A DNA stretch of 64,000 bases from Heliocidaris tuberculata (GCA_025618425.1 CM046836.1:12197176-12261175); one strand, 5' to 3'; shown: positions 48,420 to 60,279, counted from the first letter of the stretch. The notes: generated from the letters alone by a model not told the origin. Made by a program: numbers and translations.

Positions 48420-49180
48420 TTATCTAGGAATTATGGCGCCCGGGGCAAACAATGAAGATGCGCCCCTACCCCCCCCCCAACTTATCCACGTCATTGCAAG
48501 CGAGAGAGCAAAGTGACTGAGCGGTAGATTCTTTGCATTTTTAACTCACCCCCAAAACGCAATTTATTATGCAGTTTACCCAGGATAATTTGTAATTGAG
48601 CACTGCTCGATCGAGAGGTAGAGATCCGAATTTTGAGCATTGATAAATGGTTTTCTATTCACTTTCTTCCCACATGGGGCGCAACATTTATGAAAACCAT
48701 TAAGGAATAGTCGAGGAATTTAGGAATACAACCGAAAGTTCACATTTCTTTGAAATTTTGAACCTTTGCGAAACCGATTTTATACACTTAATCCCACCAA
48801 TATTAAGAAGAGGATGATGAAACTTATATCGAGCAAAGCAACGAGAATTATTTATCAATCTTGAGCCCTTCAAAAACGCTCTATATCCTATACATGTTCT
48901 CAAAATCCTATATTGGCGAGCGAAATAATATACGAGATCCTGGAGCAACATTATGCGAGAGAGCAAAGCGACCGAGCTTCAGAAAATTTTCCATTCCAAA
49001 CCCTCCAAAATGTATTTTTAATGCATTTACCTTGCGTATTAGGGCGTGCAATCCAGAATGATCGCAATTTTCTTCATTTTCTCCTCTCTTTTTCTTTCTC
49101 TCTTTTGCGTTCTTAGCCCCCTTCAAGACTAGTGTCGCCCGGGACAAGTGCGCCCCTGACGGTCTGACCCCGGAGATACA
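48420..49180 (+). repeat. Dispersed repeat, related to 52085-52590
   Basis: Both regions share GAGCAAAGCGACCGAGCTT then AGAAAATTTTC, and a GGGCGCAA...GAGGAATT block, in the same order. Here the block lies between CGCCCGGGGCAAACAATG (48449) and GCCCGGGACAAGTGCGCCCC (49137). Non-autonomous element, family unknown. Confidence 0.6.
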
Positions 49181-50568
49181 CCACTGATATTGGCTGATAT
49201 TATAGGTTTTCCCGCCTAATTTCATCAGAGTTGCATTCGAATTCATGAATAGGCGTTCAAGTTCGAACGATTTTCGTCAACTCTCTGCTATACCATGGTT
49301 CATTTTCATTCTTTGAGCATTCACTTTCGTTTTATGTCATTCCTTTTAAATTTTATTTCATTCAATTAAGAGAGAAATTCATTCAATTTAACGACGCGAA
49401 GTTGTTATTCAATTTCGCGCCATCTGGATAGACGTTCAATTTTCGTCCCAAATACCAATTTCAATTTCATTTATACAGACACACACATTCGCAGTTTTGC
49501 ACTTTAATGTTCGAATTCAATTAACATAAACAAGTTCTGTACAGTTCTATGTATACCTCATTTTTTTCACGTCATATATGCACCCTTTTTCATTGTTTTT
49601 TAATTTTCATGATTATATAATTTCATTTTCTTTTTCAAAGTTTCATTTTCAAAGTTTATTTTATAGTTTCTTTCTAATCTTTTCTTCCAGTTTCACTTTA
49701 TTCCCTAACCATGCTAACAGATGGATATAACACTTACAGAATGGTTATAACTCATGATTCTTTTACATGTAAGTGTATTACGTATATACACTATATTTTT
49801 TTTTCAGATTTAATTGTGCTTATATGTCACGTTTGGGGTCTGTATTACATTATATCAGTTTTAAGTAGTTTTGCTGGTTATCAAATGCTTCAGCCAACCT
49901 ATAGCTCTGTCCGTATTCGAGATATTCATGTACTCTCCTCGATCCGCCGCCATATAGTCGTGTACAAATGAATGCATGTGTATGAAAGTGGAGTTATACG
50001 AGCTGTTGCTTGGATGACGGTTTGTCAGAGGAATGAGAAATGTCAATGTAAGGCAAAGGTCCCATTTCAAGGTCCATAAAGTCTGCATAATTTATAATTT
50101 ATTCAAACAGATGCAAATTACAAAGAACATATTAAGCAGTGATGAAAAACACTGCCCAAATGCTATAAAATACGTGAATTTGAATTCCTTAACCTTCATC
50201 AGGGCGGTGCTGGTGTGAATTTGAATGCCGATTTTACGTGCATTTTTAATTTGAACACGCTTTTTACACGTTTATGTGAGAAAATCATGAAGCCGCATGC
50301 TAATAAAATCAAATTGAATGAACTAGTTAGCTTTTTGAATGCTGATCTCGGTGGTGATCATTCGAATTCGCTCGAAATTGAATGACCGCATAGTTAAATC
50401 GGATGCAATTTTGACGAAATTGGGCGGGAAACCCTATATTACCCATTGTTTCGCTAAGTCCTTGGCAAAGCCAAAATTTCGGCGGGGGGGGGGGGGGGGG
50501 TGCAGACCCTGAAATCAATGTTGCCTGCAACGATAACATTTATTGGCGTAGGTCATTCTGCAAACCAG
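49181..50568. other. Noncoding AT-rich stretch
   Basis: No supported exon. 49240-49500 and 50210-50420 share short motifs (GAATTCAATT, TTTCGTC...AATTTCG) that may be arms of an old foldback, but the match is too weak to call. A G-run lies at 50483-50500, and the TSD of the next element at 50561-50568. Confidence 0.4.
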
Positions 50569-51542
50569 CAGTGGCGGCACCAGGATTTTTAAAGTGGGGG
50601 GGGGGGGGCAAATGGGGGGCAAAAGAAAATGTTGGGGGGGGGGGGCAAGGGCGGACAAAAAAAAATTGGACACTTTTTGTAGTGAAAATGTACAGAATAT
50701 TCGGCTATAAACCTACCCAGATATGAGGACATTTTGAGCATCTAGCTGAACTGCCCGATTATAAAGAGGTGTTAGTTATATACTGCGAGCGAGCAAAAAT
50801 TTTGACATTTTTCGTAGTAAAAATGTACAGAAATTACATATTCGGCTATAAAACTACCCAAATATGCATGAGGACATTTGAGCATCTTGCTGCCCGATTA
50901 TGAGGTGGTAGTTATTTATTGCGAACACTTTTTGTTGTGAAAATGTACAGAAATTATATTCGGCTATGAAACTACCCAGATATGAGGACATTTGAGCATC
51001 TTGCTGCCCGATAATAAGGTGGTAGTTATACATTGCGAACGGGCAAAATTTTGAAACTTTTTTGAAAATGTACAGAAATGATTATTTGGCTATAAAACTA
51101 CCCCAATATGAGGACATTTGATCATCTCGCGGCCTGATTATGTGGTGGGAGTTATAGGCCTGCATTGCGAGCGAGCGACGCGAGCGAGCAAAAATTTTGA
51201 CACTATTATAGTGGAAATGTACAGAAATTATTCGTCTATAAAACTACCCAAATATGAGGATATTTACACGAGCTGAGTGAACAAATTTGCCCCATGCCCC
51301 CCCCCCTCCCCACCTTGATGCCGCCACTGCTTTCCAAGTTTCCGTTTTCTTTCTTTTTGCTTCTTTTCTCCATTCCTTTTTCACTTTTTTCTTTTCTTTT
51401 CTTTTCTTTTTCATTTTCCACCCTTTTATTTTTTTTCACTCCGAAAATTATTGGGGGGGGGGCAACTGGGGGGGGGGGCAAAGCTTCTGACTGGGGGGGG
51501 GGGGCAAAAGCCCCCCCATGCCCCCCCTTGGTGCCGCCACTG
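50569..51542. mobile_element. hAT-like non-autonomous transposon, 974 bp
   Basis: Ends CAGTGGCGGCACCA and TGGTGCCGCCACTG are inverted repeats, flanked by an exact 8-bp duplication CAAACCAG (50561-50568, 51543-51550). CAGTG-type tips and 8-bp duplications are hAT hallmarks. Inside is an array of about five 115-138-bp units and several G- or C-runs. No transposase. Confidence 0.9.
50665..51290 (+). repeat. Minisatellite inside the hAT-like element
   Basis: Five imperfect units each contain GAAAATGTACAGAA, TCGGCTATAAAACTACCCA, ATATGAGGACATTTGAGCAT and CTGCCCGATTAT. Starts are near 50669, 50797, 50930, 51050 and 51187. Confidence 0.88.
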
Positions 51543-51588
51543 CAAACCAGTGCACCAGGGTTGTATTGAAATCAACTTTAAATCGCCC

Positions 51589-51589
<1 letters not shown>

Positions 51590-51625
<36 letters not shown>
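51590..51625 (+). repeat. Poly-A run
   Basis: A-run of about 30 bp starting at 51593, 40 bp right of the hAT-like element; could be a retroposon tail but nothing recognisable precedes it. Confidence 0.8.
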
Positions 51626-51626
<1 letters not shown>

Positions 51627-52084
51627 CCAATTTGAGTAAAAAACAAAGAATAAAATTCGTTGTTCATTTAGTGATGCGACATAAAAAAAAATCACTCAAA
51701 TATCATTGTCTGACCTTTTCTTATTTTTTTGGCTAGCTGGAAAACTCATCCATGTGAGACTTATGTATTCAAATCGATTTAAATCAAATAAATCTGATTT
51801 TTCGGTTTCAACCCTGCAATACACAATTTGCATTATTGCAGTTAAATGGCACGTATAGGAAATCCGTTCATAACGTGACAAAATGTGTTGTCCTAATATT
51901 TATTGTTTTCGCGAGTGTGCGAACGCAACTGAAGATGTGAATATAAATTTGTAGGTTCCAAAAGGCATTTTCCGTATTATTGCTCTGGGCAAAAAAATGA
52001 AATTTCCATCTTCCAACCCCCGTTCCCATTCTTATACGATTTTTTTTTTTTTTTTTTTTTTTGGGGGGGGGGGGGGGGTATTGA

Positions 52085-52590
52085 CTATTCACTTCTTCCT
52101 CAATGGGGCGCAATTAACGAAATTTCAGGAGAAATGTAGTTGAGGAATTCAGCTAGGCAATAATGCAACATTCAGTTACAATTTCTTTCAAATTGTGAAG
52201 CTTTGAAAATACTATCTTATACACTTATTCTATATGGGGGGGGGGGAATACATATAAAAAGGGGACTGATAAATAATAATAATAGGGGAAAAAAGCAATG
52301 AGAATAACAATTTTTCTTCAATTTTGAACCATTTTAAAATACTGTTTATATGGCCAATATTGTAGTGCGAAAATAAGAGATCCTAAAGGAATACATGCGA
52401 GGAAGCAAAGCGACCGAGCTTTAGAAAATTTTCACATTTTTAACCTAAGAAAAACTTCATTTCAAATACACTTTACCCTGCGGACTGGGGGCGAATAATT
52501 CTTAAGCATAAGTTTCTTCCCTTTCTCACTTTTGCGTTTTTTTGCGCTCCTCAGTATACCGCCTGGGGCAAGTGCCCCATAGAAATATGG
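52085..52590 (+). repeat. Dispersed repeat, second copy of the 48420-49180 type
   Basis: Shares GAAGCAAAGCGACCGAGCTT and AGAAAATTTTCACATTTTTA with the first, and ends in GGGGCAAGTGCCCC. Preceded by T-run/G-run 52040-52078. Confidence 0.6.
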
Positions 52591-53674
52591 GGGGTGCTGC
52601 AGCATCCCCATTATCTTCAGCCTTTTAGGGGCCTGTTTATGATGTACATAAGTGGTTGCTCTAAGCCATCATGCTTTCCGTGATGGAAGAGAAGAACACG
52701 ATAAAATAGGAAGAAATAGATAAAAAGACAGGAAAAAATTAAGGCATGATACAATAAAACAAAAATATGGATGAATATCGATTCGTAAATAATGATGGGA
52801 AATATAAAAAAAACTGGAGTGATAAAGAAAGAACAAGAAAGACCCCAGGCAGCTGAAATTAAGACTTATATAGGGTAGGTCACTGAGTAAATGAGGAGGA
52901 GAAGAAACAAAATAAAGATTTTTATAGGCCTAAGTTTATGAGGAAGAAAAATATCTTATAAAACAAAACATTAACCAAAAATAAACAGTAAAGACTGAGG
53001 AAGGCAATGGCTTAATCAGCAAGGCTACTGAGTATTTTTTTTTTAATGAGCAACTTCAAAATAACCATAGTATTAAGTCACAAGCTTTTTGCGATTGTTT
53101 CTTAATGACACCGATTTCGGTTAATGCATTTCGAAGAGAATATATAATTAACTATATAGGGTCTACCTATCACAAAATCGACATAATGTGATCTTACCCT
53201 TATCCAGTGACGGATTTACTAAGGGCATTTCCGGCCCGTGTCCCCCCCCCCCCCTCCCTCCCCGATTTTGAAAAAAAAAAGTGTAGGCCTACATTGTGCC
53301 CCCTTTTTAGAGGTGATAACCCTTTTTTTTTTTTTGCTTGTCAGAGAATTTAGACCAGTAATGAAAATGTGGGGGTTTTGGGGGGGTTTTTGGTCAGATT
53401 TTGTTTTTTTTTTTTAGATTTGCGCCCCCCTTTTTTTTATTACAAAATAATCGATCCGCCCTGTCCTTATCTACCACCCTCTAAATGCAGATAGACCGCC
53501 GTCGAAGTGTGACTTTGGTTGAATTGCATTCAATATATGTTGTATGGCTCAAATATCGTGTTCTTCCTTTTGCGTATAACTGTCATTTATACCCATCTCT
53601 TATTCAGCCCTTTTCAATGATTATTTATACCCCAAAATGTCAAAATTTCTAGTTATGAGGAATCGCACAGTTTT
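52591..53674. other. Noncoding upstream flank of the G-alpha gene
   Basis: No exon found. C-runs and A-runs at 53240-53280 and a T-run with CGCCCCC at 53405-53430 look like low-complexity repeat debris. Confidence 0.4.
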
Positions 53675-53694
53675 ACTTCCGGTTCGTGACGTCA
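53675..53694 (+). promoter_or_regulatory. ETS plus CRE motifs, probable G-alpha 12/13 promoter
   Basis: ACTTCCGG (53675-53682, ETS type) and the perfect palindrome TGACGTCA (53687-53694, CRE) lie 4 bp apart, about 250 bp upstream of the start codon and close to where a TATA-less promoter would be. Functional role is inferred from motif and position only. Confidence 0.5.
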
Positions 53695-53943
53695 TGGGTG
53701 TGGTATGAACTATCAATACACATCTCTCATACACACATCGTGTGATGTGAAACACACGTAAAGTTAATCTACGGCTGTTCGGATATGGACGGGTCAAAAA
53801 CGCGCTGTCGATTTGTCCCGATGTGTCCCGTGTTATGTTAGTGAGTTTTACTAGCTGCCTTGCTTGGACTTATTCTGTGACCGTATACAGAAATAAATAC
53901 AAAGTTCTCCGAAAGAACTTACAACTATTGTCGACCTATCAAG

Positions 53944-54408
53944 ATGGCAGGCACATTATTGTCCTGCTGTCTTTCGCCACCTGATAAACAGGCCTTGAAT
54001 CACAGCAAAGAAATCGACAAACAGCTTCAGAGAGATAAAAACTACATTCGGAGAGAGGTGAAGGTGTTGCTCCTCGGGGCAGGCGAGAGTGGGAAAAGCA
54101 CGTTTCTGAAGCAAATGAAAATCATCCATGAACAACAATTTACGGAACAAGAAGTGAAAGAGTTCCGTGCCATCATCTATGGAAATATTATCAAGGGTAT
54201 GAAAGTCTTGGCAGATGCCCGTGACAAGTTGGGAATACCATGGGGTGATCCAGGCAATGAAAAGCATGCTGAGTTTGTCATGAGTTTCAACACCCAGGCC
54301 GGCCAGCTCGAACCATCTGTGTTTGTCCAATACGTGCAGCCCTGCATTGAACTGTGGAAAGACAGTGGGATTCAAAGTGCATTTGATAGGAGAAGGGAAT
54401 TTCAATTG
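53944..54408 (+). CDS. GNA13: G protein alpha subunit, 12/13 class, first coding exon (partial)
   Basis: 155 codons from ATG 53944 to the donor TTG|GTGAGT. The N-terminus MAGTLLSCCLSP has paired cysteines (C8, C9), likely palmitoylation sites for membrane attachment. The nucleotide-binding P-loop GAGESGKS is at 45-52, followed by KSTFLKQMKIIH and the start of the helical domain. KEIDKQL, GMKVLADAR, IPWGD, SGIQSAFDRRREFQL match the Galpha12/13 class rather than Gi, Gs or Gq. It would couple receptors to RhoGEFs. The switch regions and the rest of the Ras-like domain are encoded right of the window or in exons I could not find within 9.6 kb. Whether it is closer to GNA12 or GNA13 is not resolvable; invertebrates usually have one. 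Confidence 0.95.
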
Positions 54409-55660
54409 GTGAGTTGGTCATAAAAGATTATGGGGTCATTGATGTAAAATTAAAAAAGAGTTTTGTCAATTCTGATGTGATGAAGTAAAAAAAAAAGAAT
54501 GAAACTAAAACAAAAGTCAAACTGAGTGAAGATTTAACAAAACACAAACATGATGAAATGAATTGCAATCAACTAACAATGAGACTAAAATGACATGCTG
54601 ACAGTGACAGTCATTAACAAAAAAATCATGAAAACCATTAACATTAACGGCCAAAACAGATTCATTCATTGTTCAATCGGCATACCACATTTGCATTGTA
54701 TGTTTGACGAAAGAAAGCCTGGCATGAATGATTTGTAGAATTTGTAGAATTTATTCACTCTTTCGACCCCCTCTCGGGATATGAGAGTACAAACAAACAT
54801 GAAGTATAAACAACAATGTATAACAGAGTTGTGAATACAATTCATGTACATTATACTTAGATAATGACAAAGATACAAACGATAATAGAGTGTATGAGAG
54901 TACAAACATGAACAATGTAACCAATTTGTAAATACAATGAATACATAGATAGTGATAATAATATATGAAGAATCATAACCATAAAGTGTGAGTGGGCATG
55001 AATAGACCAAAAACTTCAGTCAGTCTCTCTTTTTCGTTAGTTGTTCTAATTCTTGCCACACGGACTTGATGTTTTATAAAATGTGACATTGAACATCAAG
55101 CCACACTAGCCACATGGGCTTAATGTTAATGTTTAATAAAATATGACATTGAAGTTTGAACATCAAGCCACACAGGAAGCAGTCTCCTGGCTGTAGCCAT
55201 ACGGGCTTGATGTTTTATGAAATATGACTTTGAACATCAAGGCATACATGGGAGGCAATCTTCCTGCTACAGAGAGACAAGTAAACAAAAAAAATCAGTG
55301 GGCAAGATTCATCCATTTTCTCGTAAGTACAGGGAACCTTGCAAACCGCCTCTTTCAGCTCATCTGACCACTTCAACAATCGGATCATGAGAAATGTGAA
55401 AAAAAATTACAATTTATGGCAGCAATGATGTGGATTCACTTACCCTTCACATGCAGTTTTCGCTGTGCGATTAGCATTAGAAAGATTGCAAGATCAGCAC
55501 GGAATGTGCTGTAGACGAACGGAGTACAAGGCAGTGCAACGCTGAGCTGTTCCGACGTGGCGTGCTAAATTTAATTGTGCTTGCTCATGGTAAAGGTGAT
55601 TTTCAAGAGGTTCTTTTAGATTCTAGTAGTACATTTAGTAGCATTTCCAGGCTAGTTGCT
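54409..55660. other. G-alpha intron 1 with tandem repeat
   Basis: Noncoding. 55060-55265 has three divergent copies of a 70-85-bp unit (ACATCAAGCCACAC, GGGCTTGATGTTTTATGAAA). 54735-55010 resembles the 3' region of a LINE on the minus strand (TTTATTCACTC) but has no definite tail. Confidence 0.5.
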
Positions 55661-55668
55661 CTACTGAG

Positions 55669-55870
55669 AGGGGTCTGGCGAACTCGGCTCAAGGCGAACT
55701 CGGCATCACACGGCGATGAGGTTCCAAGAGTTGAAGTGCAATGCACACTCTGGATCACTAAATAGCTGAGTCTGAGTTGGCCCTACTGCCGAGTTGGCCC
55801 TACTGCCGAGTTGGCCCTTGTGCCGAGTTGGCCCTTGTGCCGAGTTAGCCCTAGTGCCGAGTTAGCCCGG
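55669..55870 (+). repeat. Degenerate MULE-like MITE with 17-bp tandem array
   Basis: The left part has GGCGAACTCGG twice, like the end of the 22565 and 58959 elements. The right part, 55774-55870, is six 17-bp units of GAGTTGGCCCTACTGCC, the last two changing to GAGTTAGCCCTAGTGCC, which is the terminal sequence of those elements. Confidence 0.75.
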
Positions 55871-55990
55871 ATCCCACTGAGACTGCATCTGGCTCCACTG
55901 ACCTCGGTGTATGGGGAAGGTAAACAAATAATATTAAAAATTTCCCCATACCAGACAGTTATTTCTGTCTAGGCATGAATTGCTCCGTGG
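55871..55990 (-). repeat. Dispersed repeat related to 37620-38100
   Basis: Inverted match to two blocks of that region, here contiguous. See that entry. Confidence 0.6.
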
Positions 55991-56972
55991 TTTATTCCTT
56001 TATTTTGTCAAACATGAAGTGCGATAAAGGTAAATTCGATTGCGCAATAGTTCATCATCCTGTAGTGTCCAAGATTCTGACATACATGTACATGTATACA
56101 GGAGAGAGAGCATTACATTGGTATCCTAGCTAGCTAGCCAAGTACATGTATGCTCAAGCATCCTAGGGTTAGCGTTGGGGGGCTCGCTCTTGTTTACAGG
56201 ATTACCCTATGATTAATCCCCTATGTGAAAGAGGAATGAAGGGGGAAAAAAATATATCAAATCATGGATCGAGGCCGAGGTGTACACATGTGAGGCCTCA
56301 TGCCTCATCTGAAAAATCTGAAAAAGTAGACAGGGCTGAACTGCTGAAGGTAATTCACCCTTTCATGAATTTCGATCTACTATTTTAAAGGAAGAAAGAG
56401 CCACCAAGGCACTATGAAGCAAAATGTCATTATGTGAGCAATTGTGGCATAATTTGCTTTTGTACACTCTTGTCATTGGTGGCGGTATCCGATGTCACCA
56501 GAAATGAAAGAGAGAGGGAGAGTTAGAGAAGTTGAGGTCAGTCTTTCTTGAAATCATTTTGACATTCATTGGCACATGGCATTTGAGCTTGGAAGTCATA
56601 GCAATCCCTGCAGCATTTGGGCTGATAAGAATATGGTGACCTTATGGAGCAATACAATATTGAAATACAGTGAAAATCACTCAGTTTATTATCACTTCAA
56701 CTCGTGGAGCCTTGAGGACATTACATAATTGACAGCGCATAGATCTATAGGCTCCTTTTGATTTCCTTTGCATAAAGTAAATGCTTTAAAGTTTACATGC
56801 TCCATACTTGATCATCAGTACATTTTCCTTCAATTTTATAATTGCCATTTGTTTCTGGAATACATTTGTCAGTGACATGACTGCCTTCTTAGTAAAACCA
56901 TGAAAATCATCTATGGAGAGTCAAAGTCATAGTGCTATGCTACATACATGTACCTCCCTCTGTTTCTAACAG

Positions 56973-57053
56973 TCCAGTAACCAGTATGCAAACATCAAGT
57001 GGAATCCCTTCCACCAAGCAAATATCAGGAAGTTGGATATGGTCCAGATAGAG
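56973..57053 (+). CDS. Unassigned candidate internal exon
   Basis: After the acceptor CTCTGTTTCTAACAG an 81-bp, 27-codon frame (YANIKWNPFHQANIRKLDMV in its middle) ends at GAG|GTGATAG, a weak donor. It reads like real protein but does not match the part of Galpha12/13 that should follow residue 155. It could be an exon of an unrelated nested gene, an alternative exon, or chance. Confidence 0.3.
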
Positions 57054-57079
57054 GTGATAGTGATATGCTTGCTTTGTCT

Positions 57080-57564
57080 TTAAAGTGATTGATTAACTTT
57101 GTGAAAAATTGTAAAATCAGCTCAAATGCCAGTGAATTGTGTGCAGTCCTCTAACTACATATATAATTAAGGATATGTGAAAGTATGAGAGAAAATGGAA
57201 CCCGTTTACTATCCTAAAAAGAGAAAATCGCGATCAATCGCTAGCGCAAGTCGCTCGGCTTCTTCGCTGCGCTGCAGTCACAAAAACCAACCACCAGCGC
57301 TTGGCGATTTCAGAGCGGGTTTCCAGCCCGTACGGTATTCTGTGATAGAGCGAGGTATGCCAACCGTAAGAGTTCTTTAGGGTTCGGTGGTACTCTATCC
57401 CGACATCAATGTTCAATCGTAAATATCTTGATATAAACGACCGATCAGCTTATAAAACTCAGGCGATTCCTGTCTGAGCTAAAGGTTTGCAATTATGATT
57501 ACAGCATTAGCTGGAACAGTGATTTTTTTTTTCAATCCTGGGCAAAGTTAATCAATGCCTTTAA
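57080..57564 (-). mobile_element. TTAA-duplicating MITE, copy 2
   Basis: Inverted copy of 28102-28590, with TTAA at both ends (57080-57083, 57561-57564). Its right TTAA is also the tip of the next element (57562-57973), so it inserted at that element's terminus. Confidence 0.87.
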
Positions 57565-57973
57565 CCTTTCAGGACAGGAATCATTCAAGGGCTAAATTGA
57601 TCACACTTCATTCTTCAAATTGGCAACAATAATATTTCTCCTTTAGTGCTTAATAGTTCTAATAAATGTAATGTCTTTGAAAACAACAAACATGATCAGT
57701 AACTTTGTCGAAGAATTGACAAAATTGCCAATTTGGACAAAAAACAATGATTTTTGACCTCTCCATGTGTTGCCAATTTAAGGATTTTAAAGCTCATACC
57801 CCTTTTTGAAATTCCTAGCATCAAACGCAATTTAATCATGCAACAAAAATGGACACAGTGTGTGCAGAAATTTTTGCTCTTTCTACTCGTGCATCTGGTA
57901 TATTTTTTAGAGCTCCGAATCAAAAGTTATTGAGCCAAACCACAAAATGTGGTCAATTGTCTTGAAAGGGTTA
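57562..57973 (-). repeat. AACCCTTTC-ended element, copy 2
   Basis: Starts AACCTTTCAGGACAGGAAT and ends CTTGAAAGGGTTAA; inverted relative to 60280-60692. Contains CATTTTGTGG/CCACAAAATG near the end. Confidence 0.85.
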
Positions 57974-58958
57974 AGGACCACTGCAGAATACAGCCATGCT
58001 CAATCAGATTTAATTGATATTTCTGCGCAAGAAAGGAGAGCGCAGGCTAAGTAAGGCAGCAATGATTCCTCATCAATAACTTCTTGATATCGCCATTCCC
58101 AGGCATTTTTTACTTCCATTTCTACCTACATTACAAAGAGGCCATGATCAGAAACCCTGAAGTAATATTTCAGAACACAAATCTTCCAAAGAAGAATCAC
58201 CTGTAACTCTTTGCTCAGCTTCAATCTGTATTTCACTCCCCTCAGGCCACCAGCACATGTGTAACTCTGTTCATCTTCAAGGAGAGATCTATACAATGTA
58301 ACTCAAGATCCTACTCTGATTTGTTTTGTGCTGTAACTCAACCGCCATGTTCGGTTGGGTTCGGCAAGGTTTGGGGGAATTTTTTGCCGAACCATGGTTC
58401 GGTAAGTTTGTACCCGCACAAATGAAAAAGGAAAAATACATGTACAAGTCGCGTAGCTACTTTGAGAATTATAAAACGCAAAGTAGTGCTGGTATCGACA
58501 CGCCTGATGTCGCCACTATGGCGACAAAAGTACTGGTTTTGGACTTTGCCGACATGTCGACACGCATGCTCCGATGGCGACATAAAATGGGTCTTATATA
58601 ATTACATGTACCTCGCCGTGGCGTCGTGCGCGCGTACGTGATTTGTTTCACATACGCATTAGCAGCGCGCGCGACACGATCGCTGCGTATCTAGCTAGCT
58701 AGCTGCGACCGGTATACATTACGTACATGTACATGCCTAGATATGCGACACTAGCTGACTCGCACCGCATGACTTTCATTAATGCTTGATAAATTGAATC
58801 ATACAAAACAAATTTTGGGGCAAATAGTTGACAGTGTGCATCTTTGAGAACTGTAAGTGAGTATGACTGCGAGTGTGAGCCCGTGAGGACATAGTGCATG
58901 TACATGTATTCCATGTAAAGCTCTTGTGAATTTGTGTCGGGTAACTCTGGTTTGATAG
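57974..58958. other. Noncoding, G-alpha intron or flank
   Basis: No supported exon. 58480-58600 and 59500-59575 share GGCGACA/TGTCGACA motifs that may be the two arms of an old element interrupted by 58959-59493. Confidence 0.4.
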
Positions 58959-59285
58959 GATGCGGGCTAACTCGGCACTAGGGCGAACTTGGCCTTGGCG
59001 GAAAATCGCCGCGGAGTGAGCCCAGAGAGTTAAAGTGATCGCAAACACTTGTGTTGAATTTCGCATTTAATTTCACATTTCAAAACACTTAAATTCAAAC
59101 TATTTGATATCAATGTGTAAAATGATTAGCAAAGAAGTAATGTTGACAATTTCAAGAAGTAAAATTATGCAAAACATGAAATTTAAGGCTAAAAAATGGT
59201 ACGGTGCATAGCGTGGACTTCAACTCTTGAAACATAGTCACCGCGCAGTGCCGAGTTCGCCCTAGTGCCGAGTTAGCCCGACCCC
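58959..59285 (+). mobile_element. MULE-like MITE, copy 2 (327 bp)
   Basis: Same length and orientation as 22565-22891, with an exact 9-bp target duplication GTTTGATAG (58950-58958, 59286-59294). Confidence 0.92.
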
Positions 59286-59348
59286 GTTTGATAGTGTACG
59301 GTCACTACGGGAGCGACCCGAGTTTAGACTTGTTTGACTCATGTCCAG

Positions 59349-59493
59349 GGGCCCGTTGCACAAAACTTGCGTTTGAACGCAACTCAGGAAAATCAAACGC
59401 AACTTTATTTTCAGCCAATCAGAAGTGCGCATTAAAGACTTGCGTTTGATTTTTAGGAGTTGCGATTAAACGCAAGTTTTGTGCAACGGGCCC
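59349..59493. repeat. GGGCCC-ended foldback, copy f
   Basis: GGGCCCGTTGCACAAAAC pairs perfectly with GTTTTGTGCAACGGGCCC. Central CCAATCAG. A 5-bp ATGTC occurs outside both tips, if CAG/CTG are taken as the ends, which is a possible target duplication. Confidence 0.92.
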
Positions 59494-60279
59494 CTGATGT
59501 CGACACATGTCGATGTCGGCGTTAATTTTATTGCGACATGGCGACATAGATTTTCCATGCCGATACCAGCACTAACGCAAACCAAATACATGTACAATGT
59601 ACAATGTAGAAGTGAGTCAAATTCATTCTTTACCAAACGATCGTCATATTTACATCAGGCCGTCTTCAATATAAAACACAAATGAAACAGAGGTGAAATG
59701 ATTTATTTGACAAATGAATTCTTTTCCTAACGATGAAATTATTCCGCCGTTCATCTTCAAGGAATATGAACCACTAATGAAACAGAGGGGAAATGATTTA
59801 CTTGACGATTTCATTCTTTTCCTAATGACGAAAATAATTTTGTTGGGTCATCTTCAAGAATTATGAAATGCAAATGAAATCTATTGCCAATGAAATTTGC
59901 ATTAAAATTTGTCCACAAACCACTCAATTTTGGCATCAAATAACCATCTTATTTTCTCCTCATATTATGTCTAATTGTTTTACTGAACTGCCGAATGAGA
60001 CAATTATCTTCGGTTCAGTTACAGCACTATTTTTAAGCCACTGGACTGGTACATGTACATGTACATGTAGTTCTCTCTTACAAGTAAGTCTTATAAAAGA
60101 AATATCTGTGTAACACACTATGAGAATACAACAAGTGGTGGCCTGTACTTAAGCAAAGAAGAAGGAGACAAAAAGAAAGACATGTTCTTATAAGAAACAT
60201 ACAAGTACATTGTACATGTACATGTAGAGTGAAATCCTGACCATAAATAGACCCACATGCATGTGAACCCTTTCTCCCT

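Noticed and set aside
53956..54405. 149-codon minus-strand frame opposite G-alpha
   Set aside because: Antisense shadow of a well-supported exon.
54666..55010. 114-codon minus-strand frame
   Set aside because: Composition (Tyr, Cys, Ile-rich) reflects AT-rich repeat sequence; no splice signals or conserved motifs.
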